NCBI RefSeq assembly: GCF_900112205.1
Contig: NZ_FOKW01000010.1
Location: 62,001-126,000, forward strand
Source: Natronobacterium haloterrestre
GTDB taxonomy: Archaea > Halobacteriota > Halobacteria > Halobacteriales > Natrialbaceae
Direction: 5' to 3'
DNA length: 64,000 bases
Both the position numbers and the translations under genes were made by a program. Positions 1-8,154 of the stretch are shown piece by piece. The notes below the pieces were generated by a model. The model was given only the letters and a program-made list of their open reading frames with translations, made no database searches and had not been told where the DNA came from. Position 1 is the stretch's first letter; each line of letters opens with the position of its first letter.

Positions 1-903
1 ACGATCTGGATGGACGGGGAGTTCGTCGACTGGGACGACGCGCAGGTCCACGTGCTCACCCACGGACTCCACTACGGCAGCGGCATCTTCGAGGGTGCAC
101 GCTGTTACGACACCGCCGAGGGGCCGGCCGTCTTCCGCTGGGAGGAACACCTCGAGCGGTTCTTCCAGTCGGCCAAGCCATACGAGATGGACATCGGCTT
201 CACGAAGGAGGAACTCACCGAGGCAACGCTCGAACTCATTCGCCGCCAAGATCTGGCCTCCTGTTACATCCGACCGATCGCTTTCTACGGCTACGAGTCG
301 CTCGGCGTCAGCCCGGGCGACTGTCCGACGAAGACCGCCATCGCCGTCTGGCCCTGGGGCACCTACCTCGGCGAGGATGCCCTCGAGAACGGGATCGACG
401 TGATGGTCTCCTCCTGGCGGAAACACGCCTCGAGCCAGATCCCGACCAACGCCAAGACGACGGGGCTGTACGTCAACAGCATGCTCGCGGGCGAGGAGGC
501 CCGCCGGAACGGCTACGCGGAGGCGATCGTTCTCAACAAGGAAGGCGACGTCGCCGAAGGTCCCGGCGAGAACATTTTCCTGGTTCGTGACGGCGAGATC
601 TACACGCCCGGGCTCTCGGAGTCGATCCTCGACGGCATCACCCGCGACACCGTCATCGAGATCGCGGAGGACCTGGGGTATACCGTCCACGACGACGTCT
701 CGATCTCGCGTGGCGAACTCAACACGGCCGACGAACTGTTCTTCACCGGGTCGGCGGCCGAGGTCACCCCAATCCGGAAGGTCGACAACGTCGTCGTCGG
801 CGACGGCTCGCGCGGCCCCGTGACCGAGGAGATCCAGTCGCGGTTCTTCGAGGTCGTCGAGCGCGAGACCGACGCCTACGACGAGTGGTTCCAGTACGTC
901 TGA
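1..903 (+). CDS. ilvE: Branched-chain amino acid aminotransferase, 5' end cut by the window
   Basis: PLP-dependent fold-type IV transaminase that interconverts Leu/Ile/Val and their 2-oxo acids, the last step of branched-chain amino acid synthesis. The frame is open from base 1 (T-I-W before the first visible Met at 10), and haloarchaeal homologues carry a few more residues, so the true start lies upstream. Visible marks are HGLHYGSGIFEGAR near the N-terminus, the PLP-lysine segment NAKTTGLYVNS near residue 150, and the fold-IV signature EGPGENIF followed by YTPGLSESILDGITRD. The length is otherwise normal for the family. Haloarchaeal codon use, nothing odd. Confidence 0.94.
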   Translation, partial: TIWMDGEFVDWDDAQVHVLTHGLHYGSGIFEGARCYDTAEGPAVFRWEEHLERFFQSAKPYEMDIGFTKEELTEATLELIRRQDLASCYIRPIAFYGYESLGVSPGDCPTKTAIAVWPWGTYLGEDALENGIDVMVSSWRKHASSQIPTNAKTTGLYVNSMLAGEEARRNGYAEAIVLNKEGDVAEGPGENIFLVRDGEIYTPGLSESILDGITRDTVIEIAEDLGYTVHDDVSISRGELNTADELFFTGSAAEVTPIRKVDNVVVGDGSRGPVTEEIQSRFFEVVERETDAYDEWFQYV

Positions 904-964
904 GTTGGGCGTTTCCGTCTTCTCGAGCGGTATCCTTATCCTGTCAACCCGGCAATCGTAGCGT

Positions 965-1129
965 ATGGAGATTCCAGTCGATCGTCTCGGCGTCCTCGGT
1001 ATCCTCGGCGTCGTCGGAGTCTGGACGAACGAGCCCGCCCTCTACGCGCTGTTCGCGCTGTTCGTGTTGTTCGCGAGCGACCGGACCATCACGCTCCCGG
1101 TCGGTGACCGGGAGGGGCTCTCGGAGTGA
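965..1129 (+). CDS. Small hydrophobic protein, 54 aa
   Basis: ATG at 965 opens a 54-codon frame beginning MEIPVDRLGVLGILGVVG and ending with a charged tail (DREGLSE). It has one or two short membrane segments (residues 8-20 and about 25-37), so it is probably an inner-membrane micro-protein. A run of pyrimidines with an AT-rich stretch (atccttatcc) lies about 25 bases upstream. It sits between ilvE and the convergent DUF418 gene with 13 bases to spare. Function unknown. Reality is inferred from its membrane-protein composition and the upstream element; no family is recognised. Confidence 0.55.
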   Translation: MEIPVDRLGVLGILGVVGVWTNEPALYALFALFVLFASDRTITLPVGDREGLSE

Positions 1130-1142
1130 TCGAGTCCCGCCG

Positions 1143-2441
1143 TCACTCGAGTCGCAGCGGCTGTCGCTCCCCGTAGGTGAGTGTCCGCCAGACCCACTCG
1201 ACGGGTCCGAACCGGAACCGGTTCAGCCAGACGACCGACAGCGGTATCTGGATCGCCCAGATCGCCACGACGACGCCCAGCAACTCGAGCCTGCTCAACT
1301 GGGCGAACAGCCCCAGCCCGTGGCCGTAGAAGATCGTCGTCGCGAGGACGGTCTGGAGCAGGTAGTTCGAGAACGCAGTCCGGCCGACGGCCGACAGCGC
1401 CGTGGTCGCGACCCCGTCTGCCGCGGCTCGACAGAGCAGCATGATCCCCGACACGTACGCCAGTGCCAGCAGCACCGACCCCCAGTAGTTGAACTGATGG
1501 GCGAACAGGAGCACCCGTACGGTGTCCCAGCCGATCAGCCCACGGTAGCCGACGCCGGCGAGGATCAGCGCCAGTCCGAGGGTGCCGCCACCGACGAACA
1601 GCCGCCGGTAGAACCGCGTGCTCCGCTGGTTCGAGAGGACGCCCCACTTGTAGAGGGCCATCCCGACGATCATCAGGCCGCTGTAGATCCACAGCGACTC
1701 GAAGAGGAACCCGTCCGTCTGCAACGAGACGGCGGTCGGAACCCGGTGGTCCATCTGCTCGAGCCAGCCGCCGCGGTAGGCGGCGATCTCCTCGTCGACA
1801 GTGCCCTCGGCCCCGAACCCGGCGAGCATTCCCTGTTCGATCTCGGCCTGTGTCGCCGGATCCGCCGTCACGTACGCGGCGCCGCTCGCCAGGTACAGCA
1901 GCGACGGGATCGAGAACAGGACCAATCCGAGGAGGAGCAGCCGCGTCGGCCGCCAGTTGCGCACGAACACGACCAGCAGGCCACACACCGCGTACGCGAC
2001 GAGGACGTCGCCGTACCACAGCAAGTAGGCGTGGCCGAGCCCGATCGCGAGCAGCCAGAAAACCCGACGGAAGTGCAGCCGACGCGCCGGCTGGCCCTTC
2101 CGCTCTTTCGACTCGGTAAAGAGGACGACGCCGGCCCCGAAGAGGAGGGTAAACAGCGTGACGAACTTCCGCTCGAAGAAAACGTGACTGACGAACCAGG
2201 CCGCGTAGTTCCCGCCGGAGAGATCGCCGTAGAGCGTTGGGTTGACAGTTCCGATAACCGGCAGGGCAAAGAGCCAGATGTTGACCGCGAGGATGCCCAG
2301 CAGGGCGAACCCCCTGAGGACGTCGAGACTCAGGATGCGGTCGTCGGGGTCGGTCGGTCCGCGGTCCCCGGTTCGGTCCTCGTCATCGGCCTTCGGAGGG
2401 GCGCTACTCGAGTTCGTGGTGGGTGGATCGGCGGCAGACAT
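1143..2441 (-). CDS. DUF418 family polytopic membrane protein
   Basis: 432-residue integral membrane protein of the YeiB/DUF418 family. A hydrophilic Ser/Asp-rich N-tail (about 34 residues) is followed by the family entry motif DVLRGFALLGILAVN, then many hydrophobic helices and the C-terminal DUF418 half, ending near EWVWRTLTYGERQPL as in family members. The biochemical role of DUF418 proteins is not established; they are usually discussed as small-solute transport or acyl-transfer-related membrane proteins. It is a single gene, convergent with the small gene before it, with its own TATA element upstream of the start. Confidence 0.88.
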   Translation of the reverse strand: MSAADPPTTNSSSAPPKADDEDRTGDRGPTDPDDRILSLDVLRGFALLGILAVNIWLFALPVIGTVNPTLYGDLSGGNYAAWFVSHVFFERKFVTLFTLLFGAGVVLFTESKERKGQPARRLHFRRVFWLLAIGLGHAYLLWYGDVLVAYAVCGLLVVFVRNWRPTRLLLLGLVLFSIPSLLYLASGAAYVTADPATQAEIEQGMLAGFGAEGTVDEEIAAYRGGWLEQMDHRVPTAVSLQTDGFLFESLWIYSGLMIVGMALYKWGVLSNQRSTRFYRRLFVGGGTLGLALILAGVGYRGLIGWDTVRVLLFAHQFNYWGSVLLALAYVSGIMLLCRAAADGVATTALSAVGRTAFSNYLLQTVLATTIFYGHGLGLFAQLSRLELLGVVVAIWAIQIPLSVVWLNRFRFGPVEWVWRTLTYGERQPLRLE

Positions 2442-2473
2442 GTCGGTCCGATGACTACACTCGTTAGAGGACG

Positions 2474-2481
2474 AATATATA
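2474..2481 (-). promoter_or_regulatory. TATA box for the DUF418 gene
   Basis: The sequence AATATATA (plus strand) reads TATATATT toward the DUF418 start at 2441. Spacing of about 33 bases predicts transcription starting a few bases before the ATG, that is, a near-leaderless mRNA. Confidence 0.6.
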
Positions 2482-2511
2482 GGTTACCGAACCGATCGAG
2501 GACGTCGGGAG

Positions 2512-3189
2512 CTAATCGTCGTCGTCAGTTCCCTTCGCCGTTCGCTCGTCGACGACGTCGATCGGGACGCCGGCGTCCATGCCGCGTCGGTCCGCGTCGC
2601 CGAATCCTGCGCTCAGCACGCGCGTCAGCGCGTCCTCGACGTCCTCGTCGAGTTCGGTGAACCGGTCGGGGTGGACTTCGACGACAAAGCCCGTCGTGAT
2701 GTTCGGCGAGGTCGGCAGGAACAGGATGTGTCTGCCGTCCTCGGTCGTCTTCCCGGTCTTGAACGCGGTCATGCGGAGGCCGTCCCATACCTCGAGTTTG
2801 ACCGGTTTCTGGAGCGATTCCTGTTCCCCGAGTGCCGTTTCGGCGGCCATCTTGGACGCGTTGTAGATCACCCGCATGACGGGGACCCGGTTGACGACGT
2901 TGTCGACGAGGCGTTCGACGAGGCCGCCGATGGTCGTCCGCATGAGATAGCCGACCGAGAAGGTGAGGATCGTCACGACGGTCAGTACGACGAGCACCCG
3001 GAGCAACTGGGCGAGTTCCTCGCGGGTCTGCTGGCTCTCGATGAGTGGATAGAGCGAATCGGCCTCGAGAATGAGGCCGGGCGTAACCCCGGCCACGAGT
3101 CCGTAGAGCCAGTAGATGACGTAGAGGGTCACGAGGATCGGGCCGAGAACGATCAACCCGCTCGCGAAGTCCCGCTTCCACGAAGCCAT
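2512..3189 (-). CDS. DUF502 family membrane protein
   Basis: 225 residues. The N-terminus carries the DUF502 hallmark (FASGLIVLGPILVTLYV, residues 9-25) as a first membrane helix; a second helix lies near residues 64-85 (VVLTVVTILTFSVGYL). The remainder is a soluble domain with the typical VFLPTSPNITTGFVV-like stretch (here ILFLPTSPNITTGF). The Asp-rich tail is a haloarchaeal adaptation. Members are widespread in bacteria and archaea with no proven function. It lies 45 bases downstream of the proline dehydrogenase gene on the same strand, so co-transcription is possible. Confidence 0.87.
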   Translation of the reverse strand: MASWKRDFASGLIVLGPILVTLYVIYWLYGLVAGVTPGLILEADSLYPLIESQQTREELAQLLRVLVVLTVVTILTFSVGYLMRTTIGGLVERLVDNVVNRVPVMRVIYNASKMAAETALGEQESLQKPVKLEVWDGLRMTAFKTGKTTEDGRHILFLPTSPNITTGFVVEVHPDRFTELDEDVEDALTRVLSAGFGDADRRGMDAGVPIDVVDERTAKGTDDDD

Positions 3190-3234
3190 GTAGGAGTCCT
3201 CTCACCAGGGGATAAAGAGCCCTTTCCTTTGCTT

Positions 3235-4071
3235 TCAACTCCCGAAGACGGCCCGGAGCGCGAACCGGATGTTCCCCTTCCGTTCCATCATGCGCCGGTA
3301 GAAGTACGACAGCCACCGGCCGCCGTAGGGGACGTACTGGTAGACGTCGTACTCCTCGGCGAGGTCGAACTGGGCGTCGGTCCGGACCCCCATGAGCATC
3401 TGAATCTCGAAGTCCGTGCCGTGTTCCTCGTGGAGGTCGATCGCGTGCTCGATGATCGCCGGATCGTGGCTGCCGACCCCGATGCCGCCGTCGAAGTGTT
3501 CGAACGCGTACTCGAGCAGGGCCTTCATTTCCCGGTCGACGCGTTCGGCGTCGGTGTAGGCGACGTCCGCGGGTTCGTCGTAGGCCCCCTTGACGAACCG
3601 GACCTTGCCGGGGACGTCGGCGAGTCGTTCGACGTCCTCGCGGGTGCGCTCGAGGTTGGCCTGGACGCAGACGCCGACGCCGCCGTCGTGTTCGCGGGCG
3701 AGGTCCTCGTAAGCGTCCAGCGTTGCGTCGGTCGTCGTGTGATCCTCCATGTCGATCCAGACGAAGACGCCGTGGTCCCGGGCGGCGTCGACGATCGACT
3801 CGAATTCCTCGCGGAAGACGTCTTCCCCGATGTCGAGACCCAGTTGGGATGGTTTGACCGAGATGCAGGCATCGAGGTCCGAACGGGCGATGTCGGCGAC
3901 GAGCGAGCGATACTCCGCCGCGTCCGACCGGACCGGCGGGCGTTCGTCGTAGTGTTCGCCCAGCAGGTTGACGATCGCTCCGACGTCTCGCCCGTTGATC
4001 GACCGGACGTGGTCGAGCGCCTCCGCGGCGGACTCCCCGGCGACGAACCGGCTTGCGATCGGCGGGATCAT
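3235..4071 (-). CDS. putA: Proline dehydrogenase (PRODH domain)
   Basis: 278-residue FAD-dependent TIM-barrel enzyme that oxidises proline to pyrroline-5-carboxylate and passes electrons to the membrane quinone pool. It is a stand-alone PRODH domain, not the long bifunctional PutA. Motifs seen: SVKPSQLG (71-78), RFVKGAYDEP (158-167), FEIQMLMGVR (221-230) and the proline-binding C-terminal helix YVPYGGRW...YRRMMERKGN (246-267) with the paired arginines. The ATG at 4071 is 22 bases from a TATA box, which supports a leaderless start. No P5C dehydrogenase gene is visible nearby. Confidence 0.9.
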   Translation of the reverse strand: MIPPIASRFVAGESAAEALDHVRSINGRDVGAIVNLLGEHYDERPPVRSDAAEYRSLVADIARSDLDACISVKPSQLGLDIGEDVFREEFESIVDAARDHGVFVWIDMEDHTTTDATLDAYEDLAREHDGGVGVCVQANLERTREDVERLADVPGKVRFVKGAYDEPADVAYTDAERVDREMKALLEYAFEHFDGGIGVGSHDPAIIEHAIDLHEEHGTDFEIQMLMGVRTDAQFDLAEEYDVYQYVPYGGRWLSYFYRRMMERKGNIRFALRAVFGS

Positions 4072-4092
4072 ACCGGATACGTCGGTCGCCAG

Positions 4093-4098
4093 TTATAT
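4093..4098 (-). promoter_or_regulatory. TATA box for proline dehydrogenase
   Basis: TTATAT on the plus strand reads ATATAA toward the gene start at 4071, 22-27 bases away. That is the spacing expected for a leaderless archaeal transcript. Confidence 0.55.
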
Positions 4099-4291
4099 GG
4101 AATTTGGTATAGCGGCGTCGTGCGTCGACGGACGGACCCGCGTGTTCACGGCCTGCTCCGCGCTCGAGTGACGGCGGTCGTGACTGTCGCTGGCGGGGAC
4201 AGGTGGGGCGGTTTCGGGCGTGCTCGACCGTAGGGGAACCGGCCGGACGCGACCGGTAAGCCAAAGCCTCGTCAGGCGACACCGCCACTAC

Positions 4292-5272
4292 ATGGACAGC
4301 GATCCGGACGTCGTCGTCCTCCGCGAGGGGACCGAGGGACTGTCGATGGACGCCTACGCCGAACGGCTGCGTGAACGATTGCCCGGCAGCGACGTCGCGC
4401 TCGCGCGGACGCCCCGCGAGGAGCGCGAACTCGTCGCCGAGGCCCCCGTCGTCACCGGGATCGGGATCGACGAGGACCTGCTCGAGGCCGCCGGCGAACT
4501 CGAACTGTTCGCCGCCACCTCGGCGGGGACCGAGCACCTCCCCAAGGACGCGCTTGCGGCCCGCGGTGTCACCGTCACCAACGCGGGCGGGATCCACGCG
4601 CCGGGACTCGCCGAACAGGCGCTCGGCAATATGCTGGTCTTCGCCCGCCGGCTCCACGAGGGCTGGCGACGCAAACGAAACGGCGAGTGGCGACACTTCC
4701 AGTCGGGTGAGTTCACCGGCAGCACCGTCACGATCCTCGGCCTGGGCTCGATCGGCCAGGCGCTCGTCCAGCGCCTCGAGGGATTCGAAGTCGAGACGAT
4801 CGGGGTCCGCTACACCCCCGAGAAGGGCGGCCCGACCGACGAGGTCGTCGGCTTCGACGAGGACGCGATCCACGACGCCTTCGCCCGCAGCGAGTACGTC
4901 GTCGTCGCCTGTCCGCTGACCGACACCACCCGCGGGCTGATCGGCGAGGCCGAACTCGCGACGCTGCCACCCGAGGCCGTCCTCGTCAACGTCGCCCGCG
5001 GGGGGATCGTCGACACCGACGCCCTGGTCGCGGCCCTACAGAAGAACAAGATCCGCGGGGCCGCGCTCGACGTCACCGACCCCGAGCCGCTGCCCAACGA
5101 TCACCCGCTGTGGGACCTCGAGAACTGTCTCATCACGCCCCACACGGGCGGCCACACGCCGAAACACTGGGACCGGATGGCCGACATCGTCGCGTACAAC
5201 GTCGACGCGCTGGAGGCGGGCGACGGAATCGAGGAGTTCCGGAACGTCGTCGTCGCACCCGACTCGGGGTAA
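4292..5272 (+). CDS. NAD(P)-dependent D-2-hydroxyacid dehydrogenase
   Basis: 326-residue two-domain oxidoreductase of the D-isomer-specific 2-hydroxyacid dehydrogenase family, interconverting 2-oxo acids and D-2-hydroxy acids in the cytosol. Dinucleotide motif GLGSIG is at 150-155. The signature NVARGGIVD is at 233-241 with catalytic Arg 236, Glu 265 lies in DPEPLP, and His 284 in the PHTGGH motif. The frame is open 24 codons further upstream, but those residues are Arg-rich and unlike the family, so the ATG at 4292 is preferred. The exact substrate (pyruvate, 2-ketoisocaproate or others) cannot be read from sequence. Confidence 0.9.
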   Translation: MDSDPDVVVLREGTEGLSMDAYAERLRERLPGSDVALARTPREERELVAEAPVVTGIGIDEDLLEAAGELELFAATSAGTEHLPKDALAARGVTVTNAGGIHAPGLAEQALGNMLVFARRLHEGWRRKRNGEWRHFQSGEFTGSTVTILGLGSIGQALVQRLEGFEVETIGVRYTPEKGGPTDEVVGFDEDAIHDAFARSEYVVVACPLTDTTRGLIGEAELATLPPEAVLVNVARGGIVDTDALVAALQKNKIRGAALDVTDPEPLPNDHPLWDLENCLITPHTGGHTPKHWDRMADIVAYNVDALEAGDGIEEFRNVVVAPDSG

Positions 5273-5339
5273 AGGGTCGTACCCGGACCTCGAACCCGAA
5301 TCACCGCAGATTAAGACCCGCCGGTTCGTCCCGGCGGAT

Positions 5340-5885
5340 GTGACACTACTCGAGACTGTCGTTATCGCGTTCTGGGCGATGTTGCCCGCCTACGTACCGA
5401 ACAACGCTGCCGTTCTCGCCGGCGGCGGCCGTCCCATCGACGGCGGACGAACGTGGGGCGACGAGCGCGTCCTCGGCGACGGGAAGACCTGGCGCGGCAC
5501 CGCGGCGGGGATCACGGCCGGCCTGGCGCTCGCGGCCGTCCTGACGCTGCTTGCCGACGACGTCGGCGCGGCGCTCGGGTTCGCGGTGCCGGCGTTCGAA
5601 CCGCTCGCCGCGCTGGGGCTGGCCGCCGGGGCGATGCTCGGCGACATCCTCGCTTCGTTCCTCAAGCGCCGTACGGGTCGCGAGCGCGGGGCGATGTTCC
5701 CCGGGTTCGACCAGCTGGACTTCGTCGTCGTCTCGCTGCCGCTGACGGCGCTTCTGGCGACCGAGTGGTTCCTCGAGTGGTTCACCTGGGACGTGATCCT
5801 CGTGATCGTGGTCCTCACGCCCGTGTTGCACGTGACGACGAACGTAGTCGCCTACAAGTTCGGTCTGAAAGACGAGCCCTGGTAG
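5340..5885 (+). CDS. carS: CDP-archaeol synthase
   Basis: 181-residue membrane enzyme that transfers CMP from CTP to 2,3-bis-O-geranylgeranyl-sn-glycerol phosphate, committing the archaeal core lipid to polar head-group attachment. The start is GTG at 5340; an overlapping ATG at 5338 is followed at once by a stop. Marks: N-terminal helix with AMLPAYVPNNAAVL, the DGK-TWRG motif (GDGKTWRGT near residue 45), and a cytosolic loop with GDILASFLKRRTGRERG before the FPGFDQLDF segment. Five or so membrane segments. Downstream of the dehydrogenase by 67 bases, possibly its own unit. Confidence 0.93.
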   Translation: MTLLETVVIAFWAMLPAYVPNNAAVLAGGGRPIDGGRTWGDERVLGDGKTWRGTAAGITAGLALAAVLTLLADDVGAALGFAVPAFEPLAALGLAAGAMLGDILASFLKRRTGRERGAMFPGFDQLDFVVVSLPLTALLATEWFLEWFTWDVILVIVVLTPVLHVTTNVVAYKFGLKDEPW

Positions 5886-5930
5886 TCCGGTCCCCGAACC
5901 GCGGTCTTCTCCTCTTCCTCGTTTTCCCGA

Positions 5931-6890
5931 CTACTCGAGTGCGTCCCGGAGATCCGCCACGGCGTCGTCGTAGGCCTCGTGGGCGCGCTCGAGGTCGATC
6001 GGGCCGCCGACCATCGAGAAGAACCCGTGGACGACGTCGTCGTAGTGGTGGTGTGCGACCGGGACGCCCGCCTCCTCGAGGCGGTCGGCGTAGGCCCCGC
6101 CGTCGTCACGCAGGGGGTCGAACCCCGCGGTGACGACCGTCGCGGGCGGCAGGTCCGACAGGTCGTGGGCGCGACGGGGTAGCGCGTAGACGTTCCCCCG
6201 GTCGACCTCGTCGGCGAAGTACTGCTGGCCGAACCAGTCGACCTCGTCGGCGGTCAGGAAGTACCCCTCGGCGTTTTCCTCGTAGGCCGCGGTTGCAGTG
6301 ACGTCGCCCGTGCTCGGGTAGATCAGCAACTGATAGGCCGGCTCGGGACCGCCGTGGTCGCGCGCGAAAAGCGCCGTCGCGGCCGCGAGGTTCCCGCCCG
6401 CGCTGTCGCCCGCGAGGACGATCCGGTCCGGGTCGGCCTCGAGGTCGGGCGCGGCCTCGGTTGCCCACTCGAGGGCGGCGTAGCAGTCCCGTAGCGCCGC
6501 GGGGAAGGGGTGTTCGGGCGCGAGCCGGTAGTCGACGCTGACGACGGGGTAACCCGACTCGGCGGCGAGTTTCCGGCAGGTCACGTCGTGGGTCTCGAGG
6601 CCCCCGATCACCCAGCCGCCGCCGTGGAGGTAGAGGACGAGCGGTTCGTCCGCGGGCGCTGCTCGCGGCTCGTAGTACCGGATCGGCAGGTCGCCGTCCG
6701 GGCCGTCGATGGTCCGGTCCTCGACGGCCTCGAGGCCGATCTCCGCCCCGGCTCCGACCTGGAGCTGTTCGAACAGTTCGCGAGCCTCCGCGGGCGGGAC
6801 CTCCTCGAAGTCGGGGACGTCGACCGACTCGTACATGCGGAGAAACGACTGCACGTCCGGGTGGGGTTCGTCGGCGCGCGGGAGTGTCAT
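5931..6890 (-). CDS. Alpha/beta hydrolase, HSL/lipase family esterase
   Basis: 319-residue carboxylesterase-like enzyme. Oxyanion-hole motif HGGGW is at 89-93, and the nucleophile elbow GDSAGG at 161-166 puts catalytic Ser at 163. GFDPLRDDG with the acid residue and the C-terminal VVHGF with the His follow. This is the hormone-sensitive-lipase (class IV esterase) layout. The open frame continues 43 codons upstream, but that part is unlike the family and overlaps the pyrE promoter, so the ATG at 6890 is used. It diverges from pyrE. Physiological substrate unknown. Confidence 0.87.
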   Translation of the reverse strand: MTLPRADEPHPDVQSFLRMYESVDVPDFEEVPPAEARELFEQLQVGAGAEIGLEAVEDRTIDGPDGDLPIRYYEPRAAPADEPLVLYLHGGGWVIGGLETHDVTCRKLAAESGYPVVSVDYRLAPEHPFPAALRDCYAALEWATEAAPDLEADPDRIVLAGDSAGGNLAAATALFARDHGGPEPAYQLLIYPSTGDVTATAAYEENAEGYFLTADEVDWFGQQYFADEVDRGNVYALPRRAHDLSDLPPATVVTAGFDPLRDDGGAYADRLEEAGVPVAHHHYDDVVHGFFSMVGGPIDLERAHEAYDDAVADLRDALE

Positions 6891-6962
6891 CGAACGAATG
6901 GTTCCGCCGCCGGCGCAAAAAGGTAGGGTTGCCGGCAGCGGCGGTCGGGCCGTTCCACACCG

Positions 6963-6969
6963 CTTATTT
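6963..6969 (+). promoter_or_regulatory. TATA box for pyrE
   Basis: CTTATTT, 25-31 bases before the pyrE ATG at 6994, fits an archaeal TATA element driving a leaderless transcript. Confidence 0.55.
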
Positions 6970-6993
6970 CGGTGGCGCGCGCCCCTTCGAGCG

Positions 6994-7539
6994 ATGACGA
7001 CCCAGGACACCCAGGACACTCAGGACCTCATCGACGCGCTCCGGAACGCCGACGCCGTCCAGTTCGGCGAGTTCGAACTCTCCCACGGCGGCACGAGCGA
7101 GTACTACGTCGACAAGTACCTCTTCGAGACGGACCCGACCTGTCTCGAGGCCATCGCCGGGGCCTTCGCCGACCGCGTCGGCGACGACGACAAACTCGCC
7201 GGCGTCGCGCTGGGTGCGGTTCCGCTCGCGGCGGCGACGAGCGTCGCGGCCGACGTCCCCTACGTCATCGCGCGCAAGCAGCGCAAGGAGTACGGCACCG
7301 GAAACCTGATCGAGGGTCGACTCGAGGAGGGCGAGGAGGTCGTCGTCCTCGAGGACATCGTGACGACGGGGACGAGTCTGGTCGAGGCCATCGAGGCGCT
7401 GCGCGAGGCCGGTGCGACGGTAAACCGCGCGCTCGTCGTCGTCGACCGGGAGGAGGGCGGCCGCGAGAACGTCGAGGACGCCGACGTCGAGATGGAGTCG
7501 CTGGTGACCGCGAGCGAGTTGCTGGCCGATCGGGACTGA
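6994..7539 (+). CDS. pyrE: Orotate phosphoribosyltransferase
   Basis: 181-residue type I phosphoribosyltransferase converting orotate and PRPP to OMP, step five of de novo pyrimidine synthesis. Seen: [16 protein letters not shown] near the N-terminus, the [16 protein letters not shown] flexible-loop segment, and the PRPP-binding motif [13 protein letters not shown] (117-129). The N-terminus has an odd direct repeat TQDTQDTQD. The start at 6994 is chosen by TATA spacing and family length. The frame extends upstream but overlaps the divergent esterase start. Confidence 0.93.
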   Translation: MTTQDTQDTQDLIDALRNADAVQFGEFELSHGGTSEYYVDKYLFETDPTCLEAIAGAFADRVGDDDKLAGVALGAVPLAAATSVAADVPYVIARKQRKEYGTGNLIEGRLEEGEEVVVLEDIVTTGTSLVEAIEALREAGATVNRALVVVDREEGGRENVEDADVEMESLVTASELLADRD

Positions 7540-7552
7540 TCGCCGCCAGCGG

Positions 7553-7891
7553 TCACTGCCGGGCCCTGTACCGGCGGTAGACGGCCACCGAGAGCACGAG
7601 CGCCAGAACCCCGCCAGCGGTCAGCGTTCCGCCGACGATCCACTGGCCCCGGAAGCCGATCAGCATCGGGCCGAGGGCCACGGCGAACACCCCGGCGTGG
7701 ACGAGGACCCCGACGGTGACGAACGCGAGCAGGGTCGCCCGATCGATCGACGACATCGCCGCCTCGAGGTCGTCGTCGGCGCCCGGGTCTTCGTTTCCGG
7801 ACCCGTCGAACGGATCCTCGAGCGGGTCGCCGGCGAAGGGGTCCTCGAAGGGGTCTTCGAACGGATCGTCGTCCGATGGGTCCAGGGGCAC
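7553..7891 (-). CDS. Small haloarchaeal membrane protein with DPFEDPF repeats
   Basis: 112 residues. The N-terminal third is a low-complexity acidic tail made of DPFEDPFEDPF-like and DPLEDPF units. It is followed by two membrane helices (about residues 53-75 and 82-103) and a short basic C-end (YRRYRARQ). The topology suggests a cytosolic acidic arm attached to a hairpin in the membrane. It resembles unnamed haloarchaeal two-helix proteins. Convergent with pyrE (13 bases between stops). No function can be assigned. Confidence 0.72.
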   Translation of the reverse strand: MPLDPSDDDPFEDPFEDPFAGDPLEDPFDGSGNEDPGADDDLEAAMSSIDRATLLAFVTVGVLVHAGVFAVALGPMLIGFRGQWIVGGTLTAGGVLALVLSVAVYRRYRARQ

Positions 7892-7969
7892 GGTGGAGTT
7901 TCTCGCCCGGTGGAGAAATCCGTTGGGCCAACAGGCCCGGGCCGTCGCGACCGCGTCCCATCACAACGC

Positions 7970-7976
7970 TTTTATC
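7970..7976 (+). promoter_or_regulatory. Promoter of the thrS leader
   Basis: The AT-rich element tttatc within ACGCTTTTATCC resembles an archaeal TATA box. Normal spacing puts the transcription start near 7999, about 155 bases before thrS, so thrS would have a long leader, unlike most genes here. Confidence 0.5.
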
Positions 7977-7998
7977 CCGCTCGAGACTACGCGTAGCC

Positions 7999-8154
7999 AC
8001 GATGGTAGGTGTCCGCTTTACAGGGGCTTTCGCCCGCTTCTAACCACTCACACCTACCGCTCGCTGTGTTTGCGATCGCGACCGCACACAGCGCGGCGGC
8101 GAGCGCGGACGCCCGACCGAACTTCTCACCGAAGTTCCCAACCTAGCTACAGCA
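7999..8154 (+). ncRNA. Structured 5' leader upstream of thrS (three predicted hairpins)
   Basis: The non-coding stretch between a TATA-like element and thrS holds three perfect inverted repeats in tandem. Hairpin 1 pairs GGTAGGTGT (8004-8012) with ACACCTACC (8050-8058) and encloses GGGC-TTTC-GCCC (8024-8035). Hairpin 2 pairs CGCTC plus GCTGTGT (8058-8069) with ACACAGC (8086-8092) and GAGCG (8101-8105). Hairpin 3 pairs GAACTTC (8119-8125) with GAAGTTC (8131-8137). Such a leader is unusual in a leaderless-rich genome. It is inferred, not known, to control ThrRS synthesis; it could also be a separate small RNA. Confidence 0.5.

Noticed and set aside
885-2660. Long open frame opposite the DUF418 gene
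   Set aside because: Arg/Pro/Gln-rich sequence without domains, exactly antisense to a clear membrane protein; typical GC-rich shadow.
2525-4873. 782-codon minus-strand frame
   Set aside because: Overlaps DUF502, proline dehydrogenase and the dehydrogenase gene in other frames; no protein-like composition.
7999-8154. T-box or H/ACA guide RNA before thrS
   Set aside because: No T-box core sequence; T-boxes are not known in archaea. No ANA box at the right distance after the hairpins and no kink-turn pattern seen.
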